Below, piece after piece: positions 1-11,745 of a stretch of DNA of 64,000 nt; within the stretch, counting starts at the first letter, position 1; every line of letters begins with the position of its first letter. The notes below the pieces were generated by a model. That model worked only from the letters and a program-made list of their open reading frames with translations, had not been told where the DNA came from and did not search any database. The translations under genes and the position numbers were made by a program. The DNA is from Pontederia crassipes (taxonomy: Eukaryota; Streptophyta; Magnoliopsida; Commelinales; Pontederiaceae), in NCBI GenBank assembly GCA_030549335.1, contig CM060188.1:45783696-45847695 (forward strand), written 5' to 3'.

Positions 1-170
1 AAAAGATTGTTGTTTTCTATCTCCCTGACCACCAATAAAAGTTGCTAAAGGGCATACCGGCTAAACGTAAAGCGATGAATGCTCATGATCGACCAGGCGA
101 TCAATTCGCTTAACAAAAATACATGTGATCTCTACTCGATCTTCATGCATGTGATTATTATTACTACTAT

Positions 171-230
171 CACTATAAGAAGATTAAAATTTTTCGATGG
201 ATAATTTTCGATAAATTTTACGACCAATAG
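171..230 (+). mobile_element. Possible 5' terminus of a CACTA-like transposon
   Basis: The sequence begins CACTATAAGAA and continues into TTTTTCGATGGATAATTTTCG. The latter is nearly repeated at about 1733-1756 and resembles the start of the larger CACTA-like element at 42976. The first 11 bases match the inverted 3' terminus at 3257-3267 (CACTATTAGAA when reversed) at 10 of 11 positions. The flanking trinucleotides (TAT at 168-170, TGC at 3268-3270) do not match, so this may be a separate remnant rather than the partner of the 3' end at 3267. Confidence 0.4.
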
Positions 231-1124
231 CAATCAGTCCAAAATAAATCGAATGTAACTATTATGAGGTTTGAAGATCTTCATGCATGAGGTTTTGAAG
301 GCTCTTTTACATGCTCCTTAGATGAATGTCACTATTTCAACCCAAAACAAATTGAAGATGCATTATGCACTTTGGACGATTGACCACTCTCTTATATTGT
401 TTGCAAAATTCTGATTGGTCAAAATAGATGTTGGATTATCTAAACGTTGTAACTTCGATTGGTTACATTTTCTTGACCGGCTCGTCGACCAATTGAGCCA
501 CTATGGTTTTCGATTAATATGTAGCTCGATCATCGGGTCTTTAGATCGATTGCACTTTTTTTATTTTCTTTCAAATATCATTCAACCAGTCAACTAGACC
601 AATTAAGATTTCTCAGCAACCCGCTGTTCAATGAGGTCGCCCTAAACTATTTTTCAGGTTACTTTTTGCACGATTATCATTCATTGAAAAGCTAACAAAA
701 TTATTTACAAATTTTATATTCAATAAAGCTAACAAAATTATTTACAACTTTTATATTCAATATCACACCAAATTTAAATGTAAAAAATTCAAATATTTTC
801 TTGAAGTTTATTACATAAAATAATTTATTTCAATTAGCCTTATCCGGCTTTAATTATATAACTTAAATTATTTGATGTTTGTATCATCAATAGTTCATAA
901 AAGAATTTGTTCAAACTATGGTGGCTTTGCGTGGGAGAAGTTCCTAGTACAAGTTAGATATTAAAATTAATCTCACTTTTAGGGGTAATCTTGAGACTAC
1001 GTCGCGTAATGCATCTAGAATTTTTTGCACCACATTAATCTCTTGAAGATGCTTCAACTAAAAATTTGTCTTCACTATGTTTGCTAAAGAAATCTTCTAG
1101 AGTCCTTACATAACAACTTCCGAC
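231..1124. other. AT-rich DNA without a recognised gene
   Basis: No convincing coding region is visible. A 37-bp unit beginning GCTAACAAAATTATTTACAA is duplicated in tandem at about 691-764. Confidence 0.6.
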
Positions 1125-1571
1125 TAGGGGTATTCACCGAGTCGACCCGACCCGGTCAACTAGGAAATCCGACCCGACCCGACTAAGAGGTTCGGGTTGA
1201 AAAATTCTAACCCGAGTTGACCCGATCCGACTCGATGATTTGATTTTTTTTAAAAAAAATAATTTTATCGTTAATTAGATAGTTTTATATTATTTAAAAG
1301 TAAAAAGGTATGAAATAAACTATTTTATATGTAGAATTTAGTAGAAAAATATACAAATATTTAAAACAATATTTTTGGTGTTTAAAAATGCTTTATTTTA
1401 TATTTAAAAATAAAAATTAAATACTTTTTACATTAAAAATAAATGAAAAATTTACAAAAAAAATGTGATCAGGTAACCCGACCACCCAACCCGACCCGAC
1501 CTGACCAAGCTGATCTGATTGGGTCAGATTTGTTCATGAGTCGGATCAAACCCGACCTGTGAGCGCCCCTA
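1125..1571. mobile_element. hAT-like MITE with pyrimidine-purine skewed ends
   Basis: The left end reads TAGGGGTATTCACC and the right end, reversed, reads TAGGGGCGCTCAC, giving short terminal inverted repeats. Inside each end is a run of ACCCGACCCGACC-type repeats, around an AT-rich centre. This layout is typical of small non-autonomous hAT-like elements in plants. The 8 bases outside each end (CTTCCGAC and CTTCTTAG) agree at 5 positions, so an 8-bp target duplication is possible but decayed. Confidence 0.55.
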
Positions 1572-1726
1572 CTTCTTAGACTTCGTAGATGAGATTAGCA
1601 TAGTTAATTGATAGTCGTAGTTGATGGACAAATGGAAATTATTAACCAACTGATAGTTTTAGTTAATTGATCATTATGACTAATGAATAATAGATAAATT
1701 GATAATCATTAAATGGGTTGACATTG

Positions 1727-3267
1727 ACCTATAATTTTCCGATGGATAATTTTCGACGGTTCTAAATCCGTCGTAATTTATGACGGATTTTTTTACTGTT
1801 CCACTTCCGACGAATTTTTCGACGGTTATGACCGTCAGAAATAATTTATATTATTATTTAATTGTTTGACGATTAGGAACGTCGATATTTTTGACGGATA
1901 TCCATCTGTCGCAATTTCCGACGACTTTTTCGACGGTTATGACCGTCGGAAATAAAAAAATTAAATTATGTATTTTTTATATTATTATTAAATTTTTTCG
2001 ACGGATTTTCTGACGGTCATGACTGTCGGAAATAAAAAAATTTATTATATAATTTATTATATTATTATTTAATTTTTTGACGATTAGGAACGTCGATATT
2101 TCCGACGGATATCCATCCGTCGCAAAATCCGCCATAATTTCCGAAGGTCGTAACCGTCGGTAAATGTATAATAATATCATATAAAGAGTATTTTATTAAT
2201 ATAACTAGCGACGGTCTAAACCGTCGCAATTACCGACTGTTTTGACCGTCGGTAACTGTTACCAACGGTTCAAACCGTCGCTAAAATAAAAAATAAATAT
2301 TATATATAACTAAATATATTTTCGATGATCACAACCGTCGATAATTATAAAAATATTTAATATTTATATTTTCGACGGTAGAAATCATCGGTAATTAAAA
2401 TTTCGTTATCCCATTTTTTTCCCTTTTCCCGCTTTCTTTCCACTTTTTCCCTTTATATATATTCCTCCTCCCTCTTCTCTCTCTCCCTCCTCCCTCCACT
2501 CCTCTCTCTCTCTCCCTCCTCTCCTCTCTCTCTCCCGGCCGCGAGCACCCTCTCCCGCACGTCGGACGCCGGCGACCCTCTCCCGCGCCGGCGTATCTCT
2601 CTCTCCCGCTCCGCGCCGGCATCTCACTCTCTCTCTCTGTTGTCGGCCGGATCCGGCCGTGGCCGTTCGGATCCGGCCCCCAGCGGCCGATCGGCCGACC
2701 GGATCCGGCCTCCAGCGGCCGGATCGGCCGCTAGGCGGGCTGATTCCGGCCTTCAGCGCCCGGATCCGAACGCCAGGCGGCCGGATCCGGCCGCTAATTT
2801 TTTTATATTTAAAAAATTATTTGCGACGGTTGCGACCATCAAAAGATCGACGGTTGCGACGCCCGTCCAAAGTTTCGACAATTGCGACCGTCGAAAAGTT
2901 GCGACGGCTCGAACCGCCGGCCTTTTTCGACGGTTGCAACCGTCGGAAATATCGACGGTTCGGACCGCCGGCCTTTTCCGGCAGTTGCAACCGTCGAAAA
3001 TATCGACGGTTCGAACCGCCGGAAACTTTTTCGGCGGTTGCAACCGTCGAAAAATTTCGACGGGTCGAACCGCCGGGGACTGTTCCGATGGCCAGAACCG
3101 TTGATATTTTCGACGAATTTTTTCAACCGTCGCAAACGGATTTGCGACGAGCGTTTTTTCGACGGATCGATTCCGACTGAAAAACTGTCGGTAATTGCGT
3201 TACCGACGGTTTTCGGGCTGATTACCGACGGTCCGGACCGTCGGTAATCCGCGTTTTTCTAATAGTG
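1727..3267 (+). mobile_element. Non-autonomous CACTA-like element with subterminal repeat arrays
   Basis: Two arrays of short direct and inverted GACGGT/ACCGTC motifs (about 1735-2400 and 2820-3250) flank a CT-rich and GC-rich core (2400-2800) with no transposase. The 3' end is TTTTTCTAATAGTG, a TAGTG terminus as in En/Spm-CACTA elements. Dense subterminal repeats are the known binding sites for the element's own DNA-binding protein in that superfamily. The 5' end is eroded: it lies near 1727, or at 171 if later insertions split it. ORFs crossing the repeats in several frames are artefacts of the repeat structure. The element ends about 755 bp upstream of the start codon of the next gene. Confidence 0.65.
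3220..3249. repeat. Perfect 30-bp palindrome in the CACTA 3' subterminal region
   Basis: The half-site GATTACCGACGGTCC is followed directly by its exact reverse complement. It is the most perfect of the many GACGGT inverted motifs in this region and lies 18 bp inside the TAGTG end. Confidence 0.9.
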
Positions 3268-3684
3268 TGCAAGGTTTTATGATTGGTTTTATAATTTGTT
3301 TGATTGATTTTTATCGATAAAATACCAATTCACCTCCTTCCAACTTTTTGGTGTCTTGAGATCTACCAGGAATATGCCTTAACTCCAAGGAGAAGGAGAA
3401 GGGTACACAAACAGAAACAATGGATATATTGTGCCTGCCTACTAAGTTGTTGCATGCATAAAGAATCCAGAATTAACAATGGATATATCTCTACACCTCA
3501 ACATGTTAATCAGTGCTCCTAACTAGGTTATCTTGTAGGGTTTTCATTATAATACTTTTGATTGATTTGAAATTTTTAATTGATTATAATTTGCAGAATT
3601 TGTGGTGTTACTATATACCAGAAACTAACAGTAGTAAGAATAATAAAATATAATGACGATGATGATTTATAATAAATTAAATAT

Positions 3685-3853
3685 ATTATATAATAATTCG
3701 CACATTGCAATATATAGTGATAGCAGCAGTCCATGTTTTCAAAATTATCTGCAACGTAAGGGATGATTGTAAATATGCCCGTTGGAAAGATTACAACTCT
3801 TGTTTTGAAATAAAGCCCTCGATCTCATCATCTAATTACGCTCCCTTCTCTTC

Positions 3854-3897
<44 letters not shown>
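3685..3897 (+). promoter_or_regulatory. Putative core promoter and CT-repeat leader of the gene at 4022
   Basis: An AT-rich TATA-like stretch (ATTATATAATA, about 3685-3695) is followed about 160 bp later by an uninterrupted CT microsatellite (about 3858-3896). CT runs in the 5' leader are common in plant genes. The exact transcription start is not visible. Confidence 0.35.
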
Positions 3898-3899
<2 letters not shown>

Positions 3900-4021
3900 C
3901 TCATCGCGCGCGCGGGCTCTTTTTCCCCAGTTTCGTGCTTTCTTCGTCCTTCTTCTTGTTCGTAGATCCGGCTCCTGGTGGTGCTGCTGCTGCATTGATC
4001 GTCTTGGTCTTCTTCTTCGTC

Positions 4022-4600
4022 ATGGAAATTTGCAGCAGTCTCATGGCCGATCGCCTGCGACGAGAACTGAAACGATGTCGCCAAGAAGCGCCTGATGATC
4101 TCCTCCGTTGCGAACAAGATCGAGAATCTTACCACGGCGACGACATTGCCGAGGCATTTTCCCGATTAATGATGCCTGCCATCAAGAAGCGCCGAAGAGA
4201 TCAAGAACGCGACCCGGTACTACCAGGTTGTCTTCCGGTGCCTCATAAATATAATTCTTGGTCTGTTGCTACTGCAGGGTCAACACCTCCTCCTCCTCCT
4301 CCTCCTCCTCCTCTTGATTCCGTGGATCACGGAGGCAGCAGCCACAAAAAGCTGCAACAGGAGCGAGGCAACGTCGTTGAGTGGCCGGCGTACGTCCTGG
4401 AGTTCTTGGAGGTATGGGACGCAGCAATCGCAGCTAGCGAAGCGGAGGAGAAGGCCAAGAATGCCGCCAGCTGCTGCACAGTTGCTGCTGCTCAAGCCGC
4501 CGACGGGGACTTCATGGATCTTGACACCGTCGGCTCAGACGAGGAGGAGGAGGACATGGACGCTGCACTAGAAGCTGCGTACCGAGCGCTGGGCTTGTGA
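4022..4600 (+). CDS. Unrecognised small protein with basic motif, proline tract and acidic tail
   Basis: A single-exon ORF of 192 codons runs from the ATG at 4022 to a TGA at 4598-4600. I do not recognise the family. Visible parts are an Arg/Lys-rich N-terminus (residues 8-20), a basic cluster KKRRR at 55-59 that could be a nuclear localisation signal, a run of nine prolines near residue 92 encoded by a (CCT)n microsatellite, a hydrophobic/aromatic patch (VVEWPAYVLEFLEVW), and an acidic stretch DEEEEEDMD just before the C-terminus. There is no signal peptide or membrane segment. The GC-rich composition contrasts with the AT-rich flanks and supports a real gene. An in-frame second ATG at 4043 is an alternative start. 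The reading frame is open upstream of 4022 but has no better start. A nuclear regulatory role is a guess from composition only. Confidence 0.55.
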   Translation: MEICSSLMADRLRRELKRCRQEAPDDLLRCEQDRESYHGDDIAEAFSRLMMPAIKKRRRDQERDPVLPGCLPVPHKYNSWSVATAGSTPPPPPPPPPLDSVDHGGSSHKKLQQERGNVVEWPAYVLEFLEVWDAAIAASEAEEKAKNAASCCTVAAAQAADGDFMDLDTVGSDEEEEDMDAALEAAYRALGL

Positions 4601-5805
4601 GCCACGTGCATGCGTGCAATGGCCGCGTTGTAGTTGTTGTATCATGTTCATATATATATACTTAATTAATATTCTTGTTCAGAGTTATATCATGTTTTAT
4701 TAATTGAGTGAGTATTAATCTGTAACAGCCATTTTGTAAACTTTGTGTTTCAGGTTTCACTATATATTTTATAAGCTACATTACATTCTATTATGGATAC
4801 TGTTGACCCTTCACCACAATTGTGTATATACATACGTTTTAACTTTTAACTACACAATAAATAGTTTATTAGGATTGACACACCAAATTATTGAGAAATA
4901 ACTGTACAAAGGGAATTCATCTTTAATCAATCTCATACAAAAATTATATGTTTCCTCACACCATGAACACAAATATGTAAGACATGAATTTAGATGGTCA
5001 TTAGATGCAACCACCATGTACCTGTTTGCTTCATTAATTGATAACTAATGCTATATGATTTTTTTTTATGTAAGAGAAAAATGTGCAGTCAATAAGAACA
5101 GATTTTATCAAGAAATCGATAAGCGAAGTAAATTTGACAAAGAACAGATTTTATATAAGAAATTAATACGTTCTAAGATTTCTGAGATTAATCCCTGACA
5201 GTCAATAACATCAATAATCAGATCAAAAGAAGCATATATTGAACCCCTTCACTGATTTTAACCATCGGCTTCAACGTTCTTCTATAACTCCATTTTAACC
5301 ATCCTGTCGTCATCTTTTTATATCTTCTATATTCTAAATCCCCAATCCTTCAATTCCAAATGGTCAAAGATTAATCCTCTATATCTTGAAGGTTCGAATT
5401 CCAAATCACTTCTATATATAGTGACAACCTTTAATTTTATTTCAGATTAGTAATTGGGACGAATTCCCTTGGTTGAAGATTCAAGCTTCTTCTCGCTCAG
5501 TATTATTGATCACAATAGCCATCTTTCACTGGCTAGTGAAATCAAGGCTCGTTCATGAAAATGAGTTTGGGATGAAGGGAAAACAACTGTCCATTATAAT
5601 TGTAAAGTTTAAGAACTTATGTTGACAAAGATATGGAGTGGTAATCAGTCAAATTCAGTTCTGATCTGAAAACAAAATTGAGGTGCACATAAGAGAAGAT
5701 AAAATATTAGGAAAAAAGTCAAAAAAAATATTTGATCAAATCAACTTATAATGCACCAGGAAAAAAATAAGTTAGATCACACAACCTTTTATGGTTGATC
5801 AATGA
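4601..5805. other. AT-rich 3' flank and intergenic DNA
   Basis: An AATAAA-type signal occurs at about 4855, after the gene ending at 4600. Otherwise no gene, TIR or LTR structure was recognised. Confidence 0.5.
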
Positions 5806-5814
5806 TATATATAT

Positions 5815-6769
5815 GGGATTAATGGAGGTGTAACACCCATTGGGTGAAACTTGGTGCCACGTCTATATTTCAGCGTCAGATCTAATGGACTGCTCAGATC
5901 AGATTTGTTGCGTGGCTCTTCTTCTCATACTCTCGATCCAACCGCCACCTCGAGCACCGGTATCCTCCCCGACCTCAGAGCGCCGGCGTCACCCCCCCCC
6001 CACCCTTATTCCTACGATTTTCGGCACCCCTATTCCTCTTTGCGATCGGCGTCGACGCCCTCGACCCCTATAATAGCCAGAGCCCCTGACCCCTGTGAGG
6101 GCGAGCGCTCCGACGATCGGCGCCCCCGACCCTAGCGACCTACCCTCTCTTCTCCTCTGTGATCACATTTCCCCTATCATCTTCCCCTCCGTCAGCAGGC
6201 AGCCCCATCTTCCCTGCCCACCGCGAGCGCCTGCCTGTAGGCCCATCTTCCCCACCCTTAGGAGTGCTGGCCAGCAAGCCCATCTTCCCCGCCCTTGCGA
6301 GCGTCGTTCGGCGACCCCAAAAGGTCCCCGACCCACGTGTGGGCTCGGATCAATGACGACGAGGTTAGATTGACGATGCACGTGCTCGACATCGATCTGA
6401 ATTGACGGCGAGGAGCGGAGGCGGCAATCAGAGGAGTACTGAAGAGAGAGCAGGAGGGAGAAGAGAGGGTCAAGGGCGGCGCTCGCAGGGCTCGACGATG
6501 GCACTCGACTCGTGGGTGGCGGGATTTATGCTAGGAGGCGACGATAGAAGGAGAGAGAAGAGAGAGCGTGAGGGAGAATAGAGGGTCGAGGGCATTGCCG
6601 GTGGACGCCGGATGGGGAGGCCATAGTGGCGAGGTGATCTCCGGATGGGGAGTTTGCAGTGTCGCTGGTGGTCACCAAGGATTAGTTGTGCAGGGGATAG
6701 GATAGAGCAATGGTGGGCTATGAAGGAGGGCTGGCGACCATCCCTAAAGGTGTTACACCTCTATTAATA
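5815..6769. mobile_element. Mutator-like TIR element, family member 1
   Basis: The left end is GGGATTAATGGAGGTGTAAC and the right end is its near inverse (GGTGTTACACCTCTATTAA), around a GC-rich 0.9-kb core. The same ends, including the adjacent GGGTGAAAC..TGGTG, occur in the element at 11746-12496. The target seems to be (TA)n: TATATATAT lies immediately outside the left end, and TA repeats follow the right end, whose last CCC is lost. ORFs that begin MGETWC in both copies are read from the terminal repeat, not from a conserved protein. The core may include captured host sequence, but no recognisable domain was found. Confidence 0.7.
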
Positions 6770-6780
6770 TATATATATAT

Positions 6781-8240
6781 AAGATTTCTAATCATCCCAG
6801 TCAAATACGGCTTATTTAACTGGAGAATCTAACCATTAAGAAGGAAAATGGAATGAAATATGGAGTGAATCTTGAAATTAATTAAAACAATATCTTTATC
6901 ACATGCGATAACAATTAGTCCCAACTATTAAAAAGCCAAACTTTTTAATGAATATATTTTTAATAACAAAGAAGTAAAATAAGACTCTAATATACCAAAC
7001 AAATGGTGCACACATTATATACAAGCAACAATTAAATCACTTTTATTAGTTGTTTACATTTTTTTTCTTTTTATTTTACATGCTTGCAATCATCATTGCA
7101 TATAGTAAAATACATGCACATTCGTTCATCTTATTTATTCCTCATCATCCTAATATTGTTCTTTTTTTTGTAACCAGCCGTTCTATTTAGGAAACGATGT
7201 CGACTGTTCAACTCGTATGACGCTACTGAGCGCATTGATTGGCTCGTCATCGAATTTAACTAATTTAATAAAATCATCTCGAATCACATACCTAATAGTA
7301 ATAAATAAGAATTTCAATAATTTTTTTCACTAACTTAAAATTTTGCTTAAGCGAGAAAGAGACGTTTATCACTGCAACTTAACTTTTGTTGGTATTGTTG
7401 GTTTTCTCCGCCGCTCAACTCTAATCCTACGTCGTCCATGAGACCGCCGCTTGACTTGTGGAGCCCCTTAATTCTTATCCTTTCTTAAATTGAATTGTCC
7501 TTAATTTTTACATTACTTCGTCTTGTTGAAAACTATAATATAATATTGCTGATAGTTTAAATTGTACTATATTATAATAATTGTTTAATATAATGTTGAA
7601 ATAGGAATGCGCCACTGTTTTAGTTTATTTGTCTACTAGAACTTCATGTTGATTAAGTTTTACAAGGAAACAAGGAATATTTTTCTTCTTTGTCTGATAC
7701 CTTGTTATGAACAAATTGATCATGAACTAATATAAGTGATTTAAATTTCTATATGAATTGCTGATTGCGGAAGCCATGATGGATTAAAAACAACTTAAGC
7801 AACAGTAAGAAATTAAAGCAATCAATTGTGTAGTGAACATTCGATACAATTCTCATATAATGGTATTGGCGCAAAGAAGATTAGTTGAATCATGATTGGT
7901 AATAGATTGAATAATTTGACTACTTTCTTAATTGAACATTGCAAATAGAAGAAGGCATAATTTTTATCCTTTTTTTATATAGATGTATGGATGCAAGATA
8001 GGTTAAAAATATTATTCTTTTTATTAAATAATTAAGTTTAGAAAATAGCATCATTAGTAATAAATATAAGTGTATTTGCCTATTTTTCATTCATTTGTAT
8101 GTCCAATCATCAACAACAGGAAAATGAACAAATGTAAAAGTGGCAAAAAAAGTATAAGAAAATAATAAGTAAAAAAGTTTTATTATTGATCGACCTTTCT
8201 TGGACCACACTCCCCATCATGTGGTGGATACAATGCACCC
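6781..8240. other. AT-rich intergenic DNA with one dispersed repeat
   Basis: A segment at about 7185-7300 (ACGATGTCGACTGTTCAA.., GCTACTGAGCGCATTGATTG) resembles segments at about 57560-57680 and 57975-58095. No gene was seen. Confidence 0.45.
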
Positions 8241-8299
8241 TTTTTCGGTTTGAGCATTCATGGCTTTTGGAGGATGGCTATGGACAATTAGTGGAGGAA

Positions 8300-10740
8300 T
8301 AGTGGCATAGAGTGACACCCTCGGATGAAGCATTCAGGACACTAGCGACCCGCTTGTCCAACTTGCATTCCTTCCTCTGTCAACATTGTCGATAGATTAG
8401 GGAGGATTGGACACATCGCAGGATGGATGCCCTGTGGATGACTGCTCGGATAGACCGCATCGAGGACTCCTGTCATCTCACAAGCTCATATATGGATGAG
8501 CGCAGACGCGCACAGGAGATCATCCAGATGGAGGACAGGATAGTGGAAACCCAATGGAGGCAGCGGACCTAGCAGACCTAACTTCAGGAGGAAGATGCCA
8601 ACGCTAGGCTTTTTCATCTATATGCTAACTCTCGACGGAGGGCTAATAGGATCGAGCATATCGTGATGCAGGATCAACGGATCACTGACCATTAGTGTAT
8701 CGGGACGTCCATCACTTCATACTTTCGTGCCTCATCTCGGCGGTGGTCCTCTAGAGAAATCTCATGACTTATCGACGCACTATCATCGTTGTCAGTGCAG
8801 GCGATCACAGAGGATGAGATCACTGAGGCTCTTCAGGACCTCAATGGTGAGGCAATCCATGAATTTCCAGTCTTCTTTTATAGGGAGTTTTGCCAACTGG
8901 TGTGAGACGATATTTTGGCGGTGATCCGAGAGTTCACTGATGGAATCGGGGTTTGAGTGCCTCAACCAATTCCTGCTACTCCCACTTATAAAGCGCACTC
9001 CAGCGGAGCGAGTTGAGAACTTTCGACCGATCGCCCTATCCAATATCATCTACCTCTTGGTGGCTAGGGTTTTGACGAATTAGCTTCGAGAAGCGCTCCC
9101 ATTATTGATAGATCTCACACTATCAGCTTTCATTCAAGGCCGTCGCTGTAGAGATCATTGCCTAGTGGCGAAGGACTAGCTGTCAAGACTTCTTATGGAA
9201 GGTCGATCTTCCAAAGCCTATGATACAATGTTATGGTCCTTCTTATGGCATGCCCTGGAGATTAGAAACTTCCCAACGACTTGAATAGTTTGGATGAAAA
9301 GGTGCATCACCTCCCCTTCCTCCTCGGTCCTATCAACGGGGTGAGGCCATTGGAGTGGGTGCAGCCACATAGGGGAGTTCGACAGTGCTTCCCCTGGACC
9401 CCATGTTGTTTATCTTAGGAGTTGACGCTCTCTCTAGATGCATCCGGGCCTCCTGCGATGCGGGCCTCTTCAGTGACTTCGTGAAGAGTCTCATCCTCCT
9501 CCTATAGTACATGGACGATACAATTTTCTTCATCTAGGGCTCGGAGCAAGAGGCTCATCGCGTTGCGATTCTCGTAGAACTATTCGGTGCGATGATTGGC
9601 CTTCAAATTAACCATGACAAGTCATCCTTCATCCCTTTTGGCATGATTCATGAGGAGGCAGCTCGATGTGTGTCTCAGCTTCACACTCCAATCAGTTCCC
9701 TTCTGATCACCTACTTGGGTCTTTCGCTCTCGGACCGCCACATCACCTCTAAAGGGTGGACCCCGATCATTGAGCGTATGGAGCACAGACTTCATGGCTG
9801 GAGTTCATGACTACTATCACATGGGGCCCAACTCATTTTGTTATGATTAGTGATCTCGGTGATCTCGACATATTACATGTCAGTCCTGCCACTATCGACT
9901 CAAGTACTCAAACGCTTAAACTCAATCGAGAGTAGTTTCTTTGGCAGGGACGAGGCCTTGATCATCGTGGAGTGGTCGATTCAAGCTATACGGCCCACCT
10001 TTTAGGGATGCTTGGGGTTCACGATCTTCGGTGTGCCAACTGGACTCTCCTAGTCAGATGGTTTAGGCAAATTATGAGGTTGGAGGACAGTCTTTGGCGC
10101 ATAATTTTCTACACCTACTATGGGTGAGATCTGTTCTGAAAGTCGATGACCATCTTATCTCACAAAGTCTCATCCTTTTGGCGGGGAGCAGTAGCTATAG
10201 CCCCGCACCCTCATAGTTCCTTCCCTTAGCTCGAGAGAGGACTTCTCTTTCTGGTTGCACACCTAATCCTTTGGGGACTCGCTTGCAGAGCAGTCCCTCG
10301 CCTTTGAGCCCTGATGATGTGCTCCGATGCCACAGTAGTAGAGACATGGATAGAGGAGGGAGGGCCGGGATCTAGTGCTTGGTCTCTTGTTTTCATATCA
10401 TACCTATTTGATCGGCACTTTTATAGAGTTTTTGACCCTCCATTAGCGGCAGGCAAACCTACACCCGGACTGTTCTAGGATGGATGGATGGGTTTAGCTA
10501 TTGGAGTCTTTCTCAACATGTAGCCTCTACATCCGCTTTCGCCCCACCACCACACTATTGGAGGATTTGAGGACCGACTTCAGACTCAACTGGCGCACTC
10601 AAATACCATTGAAAGGTCTTTATTTGACTTTTACGGTGCGGTTGGCTTCGTACCAAGAGTTACAGAGTGCGATGGGCGCTACATAGTGACACATCATGCG
10701 TACTGTATGGCAAGCGAGACAAAGTCTCCACAAACGAAAT
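8300..10740 (+). pseudogene. Decayed LINE (non-LTR retrotransposon), reverse transcriptase region
   Basis: Conceptual translation in shifting frames gives the plant LINE order. First comes the pre-RT block (WRQRT..EEDANARLFHLYANSRRRANRIEHIV). Next are RT fingers (DRPIALSNIIYLLVARVLTN) and LSAFIQGRR. The catalytic motif appears as YMDD at 9508-9519, where the usual plant LINE form is YADD. Then come GLQINHDKSSFIPFG and TYLGLSLSDRHITSKGWTPIIERM, from the RT thumb/connection. Many in-frame stops and frameshifts show it is dead. The endonuclease domain is not visible, which fits 5' truncation. The end near 10700-10740 is approximate, and no poly(A) tail was recognised. Confidence 0.8.
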
Positions 10741-11736
10741 CTACACCAATGAAGGTGTAAAAAAAATCAAGTCTCTAAGTTATAAAATCTACATTTAATA
10801 ATGATGTAAGGAAAACCTTTAAAAAATAAAGCCTACGTCAATAATGGTGTCAGAAATACCAAGTCTCTATGAGATAATGTTATGGCCTCATTATGCAACT
10901 CTGATGAATCATGGCTCTAATACTAGTTGTTAAGAAATCAACTACGAGATAATGCACACCCATATCAATTGTCAAGAAAATAATTAACAAGCAAATAAAT
11001 AGAAGAATCACAAGAAACACACAAAAAAACTTAGGTAGTTGAAATCTCTTAATGTTCACAACGTTTTAAGATTTCACTATTTTTCATATGTCAAAACCAC
11101 AACATTTATTTCTCTCTTCCCCCTAATATAGTACATAACAATAATCAAATATGGAGCTATGCCAACGAAAACATAATTATTACATATCTATCCAAATATC
11201 ATCATAATTCTATATCAACAATATGAGATAATTATAATTTTCATCAATTTCTCCATTATGATTATAAGAAAAATTAGCAATTCTATCGTGATTGTTCGTA
11301 CCATAACTAATGACTAACTAAATCAAACTCCACATAATTAGGTAGCACAAATATACTAAAGAACCATAACAAAAGATAACAAAGGATCGACCCATTAAAT
11401 TTACAAATTTATTGATTTCTAGATTCAACCCAAAAGACAAAAATTTCTTGATTATTAGATCTCACCTCAAAGCCAAGAAAATTTATACAAGAACATAAAG
11501 ACATAAATGACAAAAAGTTTATTTATTTATTGTCGTCTCGATATTTGAGAGTCGTCGAAGGATCAAAGCTCAAGGGTGACATAGGAGATGTTTGGCTAAG
11601 CAAAATAATTTATAAATTTTCTCCCTATTTGGTAATAGAAAAAGAGAGTTGATAAACACTTATTTGTCTGCTTATAAGTCAGAAAAAAATAAACTAGAGA
11701 CTCAACTTATTTTGTAGAAGAAAAAAAGTTGATGAA
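10741..11736. other. AT-rich intergenic DNA
   Basis: No gene was recognised. A stretch near 10740-10930 has short repeated phrases (AAATCTACA, AAGTCTC) but no clear unit. Confidence 0.45.
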
Positions 11737-11745
11737 ATTAAGTAA

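Noticed and set aside
415-597. A short ORF near the window start
   Set aside because: AT-rich, no domain, no supporting signals; expected by chance.
2395-3247. Several overlapping ORFs on both strands, up to 173 codons
   Set aside because: They arise from GACGGT-type repeats and GC-rich core of a CACTA-like element; no domain is conserved and all frames are equally open.
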